DNA of 64,000 bases from Rhizobium sp. FKL33 (GCF_005222915.1 NZ_STFX01000010.1:62001-126000); one strand, 5' to 3'; shown: positions 52,189-60,884, numbered from the stretch's first letter. Made by a program: numbers and translations. Notes: a model not told the origin generated them from the sequence alone.

Positions 52189-53490
52189 TCAGCCGTTATA
52201 GGGCAGGAGCTTGGCTCCCACCGGCACGTTCGGATCGGTGGCGTTTTCAGTCACCACGTAATCCAGCGGGAATTTCGAGCCTTCCGGCGCCTTCACCCAT
52301 TGCGTGCCGATGATCGGGCCGGGCGAGACGTTCGGCACGGGACCGGAGGTGAAGTCCACCTTGCCGGCGATCGTCACCGTGTTCAGCGTCGACAAGGTCT
52401 TGACCACCGCATCCTTGCTCTTGGGGTCGGCGGATTTCTTCAGCGTGTCGAAGCCGGCGTCGAGCAGCGAGAGCGTCGCGCCGAGTTGTTGCGTCCACTG
52501 CTTGCCCGACTCAGCCTCGTAACCGTCCGCCAACTCCTGGCCGGAAACGCCCGTTACGCTGGACTTGTAGGGGAAGGCCTTGTGCCAATAGGCGGCGCTG
52601 CCGAGATTGACGCCCAACTGCCCCAGCGCCTCGACGCCCGAGGGGAAGAGGCCTGTCTTCGCCACCTGGATGATCTTCACCTGGCGATGCAGACCCTGCT
52701 GGGCAGCCTGACGCCAGAAAGTGGCGAAATCCGGCGGGATCGGGAAGGTGTTGATGATTTCGACGCCTTCCTGCTTGAAAAGGGCGATCTGGCTGGAAAA
52801 GTCGGTGGTGCCGGTCTCGTAAGCGCCGGGATCGATAATCTTGAAGCCGTCCTTTTCGAGCAGCGGGGCGAGATTGGCGCGGATGGCGTTGCCATCGGCG
52901 TCGTTGGGATACATCACGCCGACCTTCTTGTTGGTCTCGATCAGGTTCCATTGCGACACATAGGTCTTGTGGAACTCGCCGACGCCGAAGCCGAAATGAT
53001 AGGTCCATTTGAACGGCGAGGGCTGTCCCGGCTTGGCGCCGCGGCCGAAATACCACGCTTCCCAGGGCATGACGGTGGAGAGGCAGGGCACGCCGGCCGC
53101 TTCACAGGCGTCGGACACCGGGTTGATGGTCTCAGGCGTCGAGACGGCGAGCATCAGGTCGATGCCTTGGTTGTTGATGAGATCCTTGGCCAGTTGGCCG
53201 GCGCGGGATGGATCGGATTGAGTGTCCTGATCGAGGATTTCGACCTGATAGGTCTTGCCGCCGATCTCCAGTCCGTTGGCGAGCGACTTGCGCACGAGGT
53301 CGAGCACATAGCCGTCGGTCTCGCCGAAGCCGGCGAGGGGGCCTGTGCGCGGGCTGATGAAGCCGACCTTGATGACGTCCGCCGCCAGCGCGGGGCGCAC
53401 GCCGATGGCGGCTGCTGCGGCGAGCGCGCCGGCGCCCGCCATCAATTCGCGGCGCGTGACGCCGCCTTGTGTCTTCTGATGATCCGTCAT
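52189..53490 (-). CDS. ABC substrate-binding protein, LIV type, Tat-exported
   Basis: 433 residues from ATG 53490, preceded by GGAGGTGG; a 5-codon longer frame is less likely. The N-terminus carries a Tat signal, TRRELMAGAGALAAAAAIG, cut after the ALA before ADV. The mature part has the type I fold start VIKVGFISPRTGPLAGFGETDGYVLDLV of LivK-like proteins, with GVSGQELADGYEA later. Tat export is less usual for this family than Sec export. Such proteins in alphaproteobacteria bind amides, aromatic acids and amino acids. In this operon it sits between two aldehyde dehydrogenases, so an aromatic alcohol, aldehyde or acid is a reasonable guess for the ligand. Confidence 0.8.
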   Translation of the reverse strand: MTDHQKTQGGVTRRELMAGAGALAAAAAIGVRPALAADVIKVGFISPRTGPLAGFGETDGYVLDLVRKSLANGLEIGGKTYQVEILDQDTQSDPSRAGQLAKDLINNQGIDLMLAVSTPETINPVSDACEAAGVPCLSTVMPWEAWYFGRGAKPGQPSPFKWTYHFGFGVGEFHKTYVSQWNLIETNKKVGVMYPNDADGNAIRANLAPLLEKDGFKIIDPGAYETGTTDFSSQIALFKQEGVEIINTFPIPPDFATFWRQAAQQGLHRQVKIIQVAKTGLFPSGVEALGQLGVNLGSAAYWHKAFPYKSSVTGVSGQELADGYEAESGKQWTQQLGATLSLLDAGFDTLKKSADPKSKDAVVKTLSTLNTVTIAGKVDFTSGPVPNVSPGPIIGTQWVKAPEGSKFPLDYVVTENATDPNVPVGAKLLPYNG

Positions 53491-53536
53491 GTTTCCACCT
53501 CCCATGTGGTTTTGCTCTCAAGTCTCCGCGCGACGT

Positions 53537-55060
53537 TCAAATCGGATAGTCGCGCGGCCCCTCCGCGATGGTCACCCATCGCAATTCCGTGAATTCGTCC
53601 AGGGCGGACTGGCCGCCGAAGCGCCCGTAGCCAGAGGCCTTGACGCCGCCGAACGGCATATGCGGCTCGTCTTCCACCGTCGCCGAATTGATGTGGCAGA
53701 TGCCGGATTCGATCCGCTGCGCCACCTGCAGCGCGCGGCTGACATCGCGGCCGAACACGGCCCCCGACAGGCCGTATTCGCAGTCGTTGGCCACCGAGAT
53801 CGCCTCCTCGACGTCCTCGACGCGAATGATCGACGCCACCGGGCCAAAGCTCTCTTCATGATAAAGCCGCATGGGTCGCGTCACCCGGTCGATGACGGTA
53901 GCGTCCATCAAGGCGTCGCGCGCATCGCCGCCGGCGCGGAGTTCGGCGCCTTTGCTGACGGCGTCGTCGATCATCGCACGGACGCGGCGGGCTGAATCGC
54001 TGGTGATCAGCGCCCCGAGCGGCATATGCCCCCGACCTGGATCTCCGGCCTTCAATGTTTTGGCTTTGGCGGAAAAGCGCTCGACGAAGGCGTCGGCGAT
54101 GCTGTCGAGCACGATGATCCGCTCCGTCGACATGCAGATCTGGCCCTGATTGTAAAAAGCGCCGAACGCCGCGGCGCGGACCGCTTCCTCCAGATCGGCG
54201 TCGTCGAGCACGATGAACGGCGCCTTTCCGCCGAGTTCCAGCAGGCAGCGCTTGAGATACTTCGCCCCGAGCAGCGCGATCGAGCGTCCGACGCGGGTGG
54301 AGCCGGTGAAGTTCACGCGCCTGACAACGGGGTGGCCGATCAGGGTTTCGACGATGATCGACGCATCGGCCGGAGCATTGCTGATCACGTTGACGACGCC
54401 GGCCGGAAAACCTGCTTCGGTCAGCACGTCGCCGATCAGCCTGTGGGTCGCGGGGCAAAGCTCGGACGATTTGAGCACTACCGTATTTCCACAAGCGAGA
54501 GCCATGGCGACCGAGCGGACGCCCAGCAACAGAGGCGCATTCCACGGGGCCATCGCGAGACAGACGCCGGCGGGTTGCCGCATTGCAAAAGACGTCATTC
54601 CGGTCTTGTCGGTCGGCAACACCGAGCCGGTGATCATCGTGGTCATTGCGGCCGCATCAAGAAGGATTTCAGCCCCGAAATTCACATTTTCATCGCACCA
54701 CTGACGGGTCGCCCCCGTCTCGGCCATCATGCGGACGGCGACGTCTTCACGCTTTCCCTTCAGAACCGATGCCGCCTTTTCGAGTAGAGAGCGACGGACG
54801 TTCGGCGATGTGGCCGACCATTTCGGAAAAGCGGCGGCGGCCGCAAGCGCGGCAGCCTGCGCGTCTTCGATCGATGCTGCGGATGCGATGCTGGCCACGT
54901 CGGCCGATACGGGATTGATGCGTTCGAAGGAAGCGCCGGTGCTCGCGGCGACGGACTGACCCGCGATCAAGAGGCTCGATCGCAACGGCGCCAATGACCT
55001 GCGCCGGTCCTGGGACCGACTGGCTGAATTGCTTTCCGTCGTAAGTGGCTTGGAGCCCAT
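53537..55060 (-). CDS. Aldehyde dehydrogenase, salicylaldehyde/vanillin dehydrogenase type (operon proximal)
   Basis: 507 residues, with a basic N-terminal extension (about 25 residues, RSQDRRRSLAPLRSS) before the normal ALDH start LLIAGQSVAAS. GGAGGAG lies 6 nt before ATG 55060. Active-site Glu in LELGGKAPFIVLDDADLEEAV and Cys in GQICMSTERI. It is the first gene of the eight-gene operon. It is a close relative of the operon's last gene; the two bracket the importer and SDR. Different chain-length or ring-substituent preference is likely but cannot be read off. Confidence 0.88.
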   Translation of the reverse strand: MGSKPLTTESNSASRSQDRRRSLAPLRSSLLIAGQSVAASTGASFERINPVSADVASIASAASIEDAQAAALAAAAAFPKWSATSPNVRRSLLEKAASVLKGKREDVAVRMMAETGATRQWCDENVNFGAEILLDAAAMTTMITGSVLPTDKTGMTSFAMRQPAGVCLAMAPWNAPLLLGVRSVAMALACGNTVVLKSSELCPATHRLIGDVLTEAGFPAGVVNVISNAPADASIIVETLIGHPVVRRVNFTGSTRVGRSIALLGAKYLKRCLLELGGKAPFIVLDDADLEEAVRAAAFGAFYNQGQICMSTERIIVLDSIADAFVERFSAKAKTLKAGDPGRGHMPLGALITSDSARRVRAMIDDAVSKGAELRAGGDARDALMDATVIDRVTRPMRLYHEESFGPVASIIRVEDVEEAISVANDCEYGLSGAVFGRDVSRALQVAQRIESGICHINSATVEDEPHMPFGGVKASGYGRFGGQSALDEFTELRWVTIAEGPRDYPI

Positions 55061-55514
55061 TGACGCCTCCTCCCAAAGGCTGCCGCAAGACTAGTGTGCA
55101 AAAGCCAATTAAGAATGTGAATAAGTGGCGTTGACTTGTTTGAATATGGGGAAGTTTTGACAGAAAGCATCAATTGTCAGGTTTGGCGCGTGCCCAATCG
55201 GGGTTGGGATGGCTCTTGTCGCTGCCAAGCGCTCCGGTCCAATCTTGCGCGAGCCTTGCGAGGGGCCTGACAACTCTCCGGGAGAGGGACAGAAAAATCT
55301 TGACGCGACTCGTCGCCTGTCGCACCGTTGTTACGGAGTTCGGCGAAGAATGCTAAGTTCGCCGTAATTGACATCGCTTCCTGTTAGTTTCGTCTCGGCG
55401 CGTATTTCAAATCGGCGAGAATCGTGGAAGGGGTGTGTCAAAGGTTGACGCTCCGTTAATCCTCGGCATGACGCCGTTAACGCGGAGACGATACCATCAT
55501 TTACGGAGATTTGG
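55061..55514. promoter_or_regulatory. Control region upstream of repA (and of the divergent ALDH operon)
   Basis: 454 nt without a gene. On the repA side there are several dyads: CGGCGAA (55341-55347) with TTCGCCG (55358-55364), and CTCCGTTAA (55451-55459) with TTAACGCGGAG (55477-55487, containing 2 extra bases). The short motif TTACGGAG occurs at 55331-55338 and again over the repA ribosome site at 55501-55508. Such dyads are likely RepA operators for autorepression. TTGACA-like boxes occur at 55368 and 55445 but the -10s are weak. Nothing else was recognised in the half facing the dehydrogenase, where the first 100 nt are AT-rich. Confidence 0.45.
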
Positions 55515-56759
55515 ATGGCTATCCCGTCCAGTATAAATGTCGACAAAGCAGTAGGCCGCCCGGCGGATGAGACCATTGCGCTGGATGCGCAGGCTCTTTC
55601 GGCGCAGCTGAAGGCCATGCGCGAGCGGCTGTTTCCGCCTGCGTCGCAGAAGACGCTGAGATCGTTCACCTCGGGAGAGGCGGCGCGGCTTGTCGGCGTG
55701 TCCGACGGCTATCTGCGTCAGTTGACGCTCGCCGGCGAGGGGCCGCAGCCGCAGATCGGTTCGGCCGGACGACGCTATTATTCGCTGTCTGATATCGACG
55801 CGCTCAGGCGCTTCCTCGCCGACCAGGCGCTCGCCAAGGGCAATGACGCCAAGGCGCGCACCTATCTCAAATGGCGCGACCCGGCGCGCAACGAGCATTT
55901 GCAGGTGATTTCGGTCACCAATTTCAAAGGCGGTTCCGGCAAGACCACGTCCGCCGTCCACCTCGCGCAATATCTCGCCATGACCGGCCATCGCGTGCTC
56001 GCGGTCGATCTCGATCCGCAGGCCTCGTTGTCGGCGCTGTTCGGCTATCAGCCTGAACTCGATCTCAGCGGCAACGACACGATCTATGGCGCGATCCGCT
56101 ACGACGACGAAGTGCGGCCTTTGCGCGACATCATCCGCAAGACCTATTTTCACGGCCTCGATCTCGTGCCCGGCAATCTCGAACTGCAGGAGTTCGAACA
56201 TCAAACCCCGCGCGCGCTCTCCATGCGCAAACCGGGCGACGAGAACAGCCTGTTTTTCGCCCGCGTTCAGCAGGCGCTGGAAACCGTGGCGGACGATTAT
56301 GACGTCGTCGTGCTCGATTGTCCGCCGCAACTCGGCTATCTCACGCTGTCGTCGCTCTGCGCCTCGACATCCGTGATCGTCACCGTGCATCCTCAAATGC
56401 TCGACGTCGCCTCGATGAGCCAGTTCCTGTTCATGACCGCCGACCTTCTCGCGGTGGTGCGCGAAGCGGGCGGCTCGCTGAATTTCGATTTCCTCCGCTA
56501 TCTGGTGACGCGTTTCGAACCGCATGACGGGCCGCAGACGCAGATCGTCGGCTTCCTTCGCTCGCTGTTCGGCGACCGGGTGCTGACCGCGCCGATGCTG
56601 AAATCGACGGCGGTCTCAGACGCCGGCCTCACTAAGCAGACGCTTTATGAAGTCGGCCGCGAGAATTTCAGTCGCGGAACCTATGATCGGGCGATGGAGT
56701 CCCTCGACGCCGTCAACGCCGAGATCGAAAAGCTCATTCATACGGCATGGGGGCGGTGA
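55515..56759 (+). CDS. repA: Plasmid partitioning protein RepA (ParA-type ATPase)
   Basis: 414 residues. N-terminal helix-turn-helix region (FTSGEAARLVGVSDGYLRQLTLAGEGPQP) followed by the deviant Walker A FKGGSGKTTSAVHLAQYLA and Walker box VVVLDCPPQLG. This is the repABC RepA form, acting in segregation and repressing its own operon. GGAG lies 7 nt upstream of ATG 55515. repB starts 2 nt after its stop. Confidence 0.95.
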   Translation: MAIPSSINVDKAVGRPADETIALDAQALSAQLKAMRERLFPPASQKTLRSFTSGEAARLVGVSDGYLRQLTLAGEGPQPQIGSAGRRYYSLSDIDALRRFLADQALAKGNDAKARTYLKWRDPARNEHLQVISVTNFKGGSGKTTSAVHLAQYLAMTGHRVLAVDLDPQASLSALFGYQPELDLSGNDTIYGAIRYDDEVRPLRDIIRKTYFHGLDLVPGNLELQEFEHQTPRALSMRKPGDENSLFFARVQQALETVADDYDVVVLDCPPQLGYLTLSSLCASTSVIVTVHPQMLDVASMSQFLFMTADLLAVVREAGGSLNFDFLRYLVTRFEPHDGPQTQIVGFLRSLFGDRVLTAPMLKSTAVSDAGLTKQTLYEVGRENFSRGTYDRAMESLDAVNAEIEKLIHTAWGR

Positions 56760-56761
56760 GC

Positions 56762-57826
56762 ATGGCGGGGCGAGACCGCAAGAATTCGCTGAAAGCTCTG
56801 TTTGGGGACGCTGCGACGCCGTCGGGCGATGTGAGCAATCTGGCTGTCTCGATCAATCCCGAAGGCGCGTCGCAGCCACCGGCCGTCGAGCAGGCTGCGC
56901 CTCCGCCGCGCGCCGCCTCCGGTGCCATCAAGGCCATGGGCCTGTCGCTCACGAACATTACCCGCGAAGCGGAAGAAGCCCGCGTGCTCCGCCAGGCTCT
57001 CGAAGAAGGCGAGCGCATCGTCTCGCTCGACACCGAGAAACTGTCCGGCTCATTCGTCAGCGATCGTCTCAGCGAGGAAGAGCGTGACGATCCAGATTTT
57101 CTGCAACTGGTCGACAGCATTCGCGAAAGCGGCCAGCAACAGCCGATCCTGGTGCGTCCGCATCCCGAGACACAGGGCCATTACCAGGTCGCCTATGGTC
57201 ATCGGCGGCTCCGCGCCGTGCACCGCCTCGGCCTGAAGGTCAAGGCGGTTATCCGCAATCTATCCGACAGCGAACTGGTGCTGGCGCAGGGCAAGGAAAA
57301 CGCAGAGCGGCGGAACCTGTCTTTCATCGAGCGCGCGCTGTTCGCCAAGGCGCTGATTGCGCGCGGCTTCGAACGCAAGATCGCCTGCGACGCGCTGGCG
57401 GTGCAGAAGAGCGAACTGTCGCGTCTGCTGCAGGTGGCGGACAGCGTGCCAGACGCCCTGATCCGCGCCATCGGCCCGGCCCCGAAGATCGGTCGCGAAC
57501 GCTGGATGGCGCTCGGCCAGTTGTTCGACGATGATGCGGCGAAGGGCAAGGCGGAAACGGAGATCGCATCGGAGCGCTTCAAGACTTCGGCGAGCGACGA
57601 GCGGTTCCAGATGTTGTTCCAGCGACTGTCGCGCAAGAACCGTTCGGACAAAACGGCGCCGGAAGCGCTGACTGCGCCTGACGGCAAGGTGTTCGCCCGC
57701 GTCAACCGGCAGGGAAAGACCGTAAAAATCGAATTCTCCGCTGACGCCGATCAAGCCTTTATCGAGGCGGCGATCGAGCGCATGGCGGAGGACTACGCGC
57801 GGTTCATCGCGAAAGCGGGATCGTGA
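56762..57826 (+). CDS. repB: Plasmid partitioning protein RepB (ParB-type)
   Basis: 354 residues from ATG 56762; a frame 5 codons longer overlaps repA. ParB nuclease-like domain with QLVDSIRESGQQQPILVRPHPETQGHYQVAYGHRR and the helix-turn-helix behind it (LAVQKSELSRLLQVADSVPDAL). Starts with MAGRDRKNSLKALFGD, the segment common to RepB proteins. Binds parS sites; I found no clear canonical parS in the window. A GGGGCTG/CAGCCCC hairpin (57839-57856) follows the stop. Confidence 0.92.
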   Translation: MAGRDRKNSLKALFGDAATPSGDVSNLAVSINPEGASQPPAVEQAAPPPRAASGAIKAMGLSLTNITREAEEARVLRQALEEGERIVSLDTEKLSGSFVSDRLSEEERDDPDFLQLVDSIRESGQQQPILVRPHPETQGHYQVAYGHRRLRAVHRLGLKVKAVIRNLSDSELVLAQGKENAERRNLSFIERALFAKALIARGFERKIACDALAVQKSELSRLLQVADSVPDALIRAIGPAPKIGRERWMALGQLFDDDAAKGKAETEIASERFKTSASDERFQMLFQRLSRKNRSDKTAPEALTAPDGKVFARVNRQGKTVKIEFSADADQAFIEAAIERMAEDYARFIAKAGS

Positions 57827-57838
57827 CGACAGGCCGCG

Positions 57839-57856
57839 GGGGCTGAAAACAGCCCC
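57839..57856 (+). repeat. Hairpin after repB
   Basis: GGGGCTG (57839-57845) and CAGCCCC (57850-57856) with loop AAAA. No T-run follows. It could shape the repB-repC message or pause transcription. Confidence 0.4.
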
Positions 57857-57898
57857 TGTGGCGGCATTGAGACGAGAGAAAGGAAGCATCAAGACAAG

Positions 57899-57948
57899 AA
57901 AAAAGGCCCCAAAACGTCGCCATTTCGGAAGCCCTCTTTGATGTAGCA
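57899..57948 (-). ncRNA. Counter-transcribed RNA (incompatibility RNA) of repABC
   Basis: On the minus strand a -35 TTGACT (57982-57977) and a weak -10 about 16 nt further on lead to a start near 57948. About 30-50 nt later GGCTTC and GGGGCC can pair (with G-T pairs) and are followed by TTTTTT (complement of 57904-57899). repABC operons encode such a small antisense RNA in the repB-repC gap; it limits RepC synthesis. End points are estimates. Confidence 0.6.
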
Positions 57949-58027
57949 ACCCAAGAGAATCACTTCCCAAGGTCAAAGTCAAGAGTCGGCCGCGCTTTTC
58001 GTGCGCTGCGAAGTTCGTTCGTTGCCT

Positions 58028-58133
58028 CCTGCGGAGCCTTTCGCAGACGACGAACTCTTTGTTGCGTCTTGAATTTTTCGGCTTTGGACCCTCCGCAGGC
58101 ATATTTGCGGGGAATGCTGACCTGTGCCCCGCA
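58028..58133 (+). repeat. Inverted repeats in the repC leader
   Basis: CCTGCGGAG (58028-58036) and CTCCGCAGG (58091-58099) are perfectly complementary, 54 nt apart. TGCGGGG (58106-58112) and CCCCGCA (58127-58133) form a second hairpin. The two folds share GCGG/CCGC sequences, so they may exchange partners when the antisense RNA binds, opening or closing the repC ribosome site. Confidence 0.45.
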
Positions 58134-58180
58134 GAAATGCCGTTTCAGGCCTCCTTGTCTTCTTGATCAGGGGACTGGAC

Positions 58181-59374
58181 ATGATCGAACGACCTGGAAC
58201 GACGCCTTTCGGCGGCGGCAAGATGTCTGCGCGCCTTTTCAAGCGCCAGATCGACGTGGCCGAACGGCAGCAGGCGCTGCAGGGCGGCGAAGGCGGCAAT
58301 GAAACCGGCCGCGCCGACAAATGGCGGCTGCTGAGGGCGCTCACGGAAGCCAAGACGCATTATGGTCTGAACGACCGGGCGATCGCCCTTCTCGAAGCGA
58401 TGGCGAGCTTTGCCGCCGAGCGCGAACTCGACGGTTCCAAGCCGATCATCGTCTTTCCCTCCAATCGCGAATTGTCCTTGCGCGCGCGCGGCATGTCGCC
58501 GGCGACCATCCGCCGGCATGTGGCGGCGCTGGTCGAAGCCGGTCTCATCTTCCGGCGCGACAGCGCCAATGGCAAACGCTATTGCCGGCGTGGTGATCAC
58601 GGCGCCGTCGAAGAAGCCTTCGGATTTGACCTCGCCCCTCTGGCGCTGAAGGCGGATGAAATCTTCGCCCTTGCCGAACAGGCGCGGGAAGACGAGAAAC
58701 TGCTTCGGGCGATCAGAAGCGAAGTCACTCTCCATCAGCGGGACATCGCCAAGATCGTCGAGATCGCGCTGGAGGAAGGGCGGGCAGGGGACTGGCTCGA
58801 TTTCTCCACCCAGCTCGCCAGCATCCGCTCCAGACTGACGCGGAAGACAGAGATTGAGGCTCTCCGTCAGACGAAACTCGAACTTAACCTGCTGAGACAT
58901 AAGGTGGAAACGCTATACCTCGAAGCGCTGTCTGAAGAAGAATTGAGCGCCAATGACTCTCAGAATGAGCGTCACTATCAGAATTCAAAATCAGATCAGG
59001 CATTTGAATCTAACGGCCAAGAAACAGAAGAAGCGGAAGCGCCTCAGCGTAAAGCCTTGGTGAGCTTGGCGCGATTGCAAAAGGTCTGCCCGCAAATATT
59101 GGATTATGCCCGGGAGGGCGTGAGAGGCTGGAGCGATCTCATCAAGACGGCGGATCTCGTCCGCTCGATGCTTGGGGTTTCGGCGGACGCCTGGCGCAAA
59201 GCCCGCGCCGCCATGGGCGAGGAAGCCGCTGCTGTGGTGATCGCCGTCATGCTGGAAAGGGCCGAAGAGATCAAATCGCCGGGCGGATACCTGCGGAACC
59301 TGACGGACAAGGCCGAAGCCGGCGCCTTCAGCATCCTGCCGATGCTTCAGGCGCTCGAGCGAAAGACAAAATAA
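58181..59374 (+). CDS. repC: Replication initiator protein RepC
   Basis: 397 residues from ATG 58181 (AGGGGAC upstream), full length. N-terminal region (ALTEAKTHYGLNDRAIALLEAMASF, FPSNRELSLRARGMSPATIRRHVAALVEAGLIFRRDSANGKRY) contains a winged helix; the C-terminal domain (ARLQKVCPQILDYAREGVRGWSDLI) is the RepC partner region. An AT-rich block inside the gene (58952-59030) is where repABC origins lie. Convergent with hutH, with only 16 nt between. Confidence 0.95.
   Translation: MIERPGTTPFGGGKMSARLFKRQIDVAERQQALQGGEGGNETGRADKWRLLRALTEAKTHYGLNDRAIALLEAMASFAAERELDGSKPIIVFPSNRELSLRARGMSPATIRRHVAALVEAGLIFRRDSANGKRYCRRGDHGAVEEAFGFDLAPLALKADEIFALAEQAREDEKLLRAIRSEVTLHQRDIAKIVEIALEEGRAGDWLDFSTQLASIRSRLTRKTEIEALRQTKLELNLLRHKVETLYLEALSEEELSANDSQNERHYQNSKSDQAFESNGQETEEAEAPQRKALVSLARLQKVCPQILDYAREGVRGWSDLIKTADLVRSMLGVSADAWRKARAAMGEEAAAVVIAVMLERAEEIKSPGGYLRNLTDKAEAGAFSILPMLQALERKTK
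58952..59030. other. AT-rich block in repC, candidate origin of replication
   Basis: The segment is clearly richer in A and T than the rest of the gene, with CAGAAT repeated 18 bp apart (58961 and 58979) and CAGAT/CAG nearby. In other repABC plasmids the origin lies inside repC, so this is the likely place, but the exact site cannot be fixed from sequence. Confidence 0.4.
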
Positions 59375-59390
59375 TCAGGCGGCTCGCGGC

Positions 59391-60884
59391 TTATCGGTGT
59401 TCTGACCAATCCGAGGCGTGCAGCATGGCTCGCAGCGCCTCGATGTCAGGGGTGAGCGGCCTGTCGTCGGCATAAACAGCAGCCTTTTCGCGGACCTCGC
59501 GATAGAGGCGATCGGTTTCGGCGGCGCGCTCTCCTTGTCCGGTCACGACATCCTGGGCTTGCGCCGCAGCAAGCAATTCGATGGCGAAGATGTATTCGGC
59601 ATTGTCGATCGCGGCGAGAAGCTTGTTGACCGCCGGCGTCGGGTTGGCCAGGAAATCCTCCTGCAGCGCCGAGGTCACGCCGCCATCCACCGAAGCCGGC
59701 ATGGCCAGCCGGCGATTTTCATTGGCGAGGCCGGCCGCCGTATATTGGGCGATCATGAAACCGGAATGCGCGCCGGCATCCTGGGCGAGGAAGGCGGGCA
59801 GGCCGCTGACCAGCGGATTGACGAGACGATCGAGGCGACGTTCGCTCATGATCGAGAGTTGGGCCAGCGCGATGGCGAGACTGTCCATGGCTTGGGCGAG
59901 ATGCGGCGCCACCGCATGCGCTTCAGATTGGACATGAGGCTGGTCGGGCGTTCCCGAGACGAAGGGATTGTCGGTAACCGAGGCCAGTTCCTGATTGACG
60001 ACGCCGGCCGCCGCGTTGAAGACGTCGCGCGCTGCGCCATGAACATGGGGAATGGCCCTGAGACTGAGCGCATCCTGGGTGCGGCGACCTTTGGCGGCAG
60101 CGATCAATTGGCTGCCGGCGAGACTGGTCTCGATCTTGCGGGCGACCTCCAGACTGCCGGGGGAGGGGCGCACGGAAACGGCGAATTCGGAAAGCGCATC
60201 GATCTGCGCGCCTCCGGCTTCGAGCGTCAGGGCGGCAATCGCATCGGCCCAATCCAGCAAGCGGACCATACGAAAAACGGCCAGGCTCGAAAGACCGGTG
60301 GCGCAAGCCGAACCGTTGACGAGGCTCAGGCCTTCCTTCGCTCTGAGAGTGAGAGGCGTCAGGCCGATTTTTGCGAGCGCCGTTCTTCCATCGAGGATTT
60401 CCCCGTTCAGTTCGGCCTTGCCCTCGCCGATCAGAACCAGAGCGATAGCGGCGTTGTGGGTGAGATAGCCCACCGACCCGCGCGACGGCGTAACAGGCGT
60501 CAGGCCGGTTTCGAGAAATCTGAGATAGTAGCGGATGATGTCTGGCCGGACTCCTGATTTGCCATGGGCAAAATTGTTGATCTGGGCGGCGATGATTGCG
60601 CGTACTTCCGGTTTGGGAAGCGCCGGGCCGACGCCTGCGGCGTGGCTGAGCACGATATGCCGGGACAAGGCTGCCTGTTGTTCGCGGGTGACGACGCGAT
60701 CCGCAAGAGCCCCGACGCCAGTGGTGATCCCATAAGCGCGCACGCCGCTCTCGACGATGGCGTCCACGATGGCGCCCGCCTCTTCGACCCGTGCCCAGAC
60801 ATTGGGAGCCAGCTCGAGCATTTCGCCATGAGCGATGCGAGCGACATGCGGCCAGGCCAGCGTGTCTTTGAGAAGAACGGTCAT
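59391..60884 (-). CDS. hutH: Histidine ammonia-lyase-like protein lacking the MIO-forming Ala-Ser-Gly
   Basis: 497 residues from ATG 60884, sharing ATGA with the end of hutC; the longer frame to 61103 lies within hutC. The fold is that of HutH: YGITTGVG (Tyr51), SH81, VNG190, Q270-x5-R276 and QE410 are in the expected places. However, HutH has GSVG-ASG-DLAPLAH, and here the sequence reads GSVGYLTHNAAIALVLIG (136 onward): it aligns if exactly the three residues Ala-Ser-Gly are deleted. They form the MIO electrophile in all characterised ammonia-lyases known to me. The usual QDAYSLR is QDALSLR, so the second catalytic Tyr is also gone, and the GN(F)H element is altered. Position in the hut operon points to histidine catabolism, but this may not be a lyase. 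Confidence 0.8.
   Translation of the reverse strand: MTVLLKDTLAWPHVARIAHGEMLELAPNVWARVEEAGAIVDAIVESGVRAYGITTGVGALADRVVTREQQAALSRHIVLSHAAGVGPALPKPEVRAIIAAQINNFAHGKSGVRPDIIRYYLRFLETGLTPVTPSRGSVGYLTHNAAIALVLIGEGKAELNGEILDGRTALAKIGLTPLTLRAKEGLSLVNGSACATGLSSLAVFRMVRLLDWADAIAALTLEAGGAQIDALSEFAVSVRPSPGSLEVARKIETSLAGSQLIAAAKGRRTQDALSLRAIPHVHGAARDVFNAAAGVVNQELASVTDNPFVSGTPDQPHVQSEAHAVAPHLAQAMDSLAIALAQLSIMSERRLDRLVNPLVSGLPAFLAQDAGAHSGFMIAQYTAAGLANENRRLAMPASVDGGVTSALQEDFLANPTPAVNKLLAAIDNAEYIFAIELLAAAQAQDVVTGQGERAAETDRLYREVREKAAVYADDRPLTPDIEALRAMLHASDWSEHR

Noticed and set aside
55061-58180. Canonical parS (GTTNNCNGCNGNNAAC) near repABC
   Set aside because: No full match by eye; CCGTTAACG at 55474 is too short and fits a RepA operator better.
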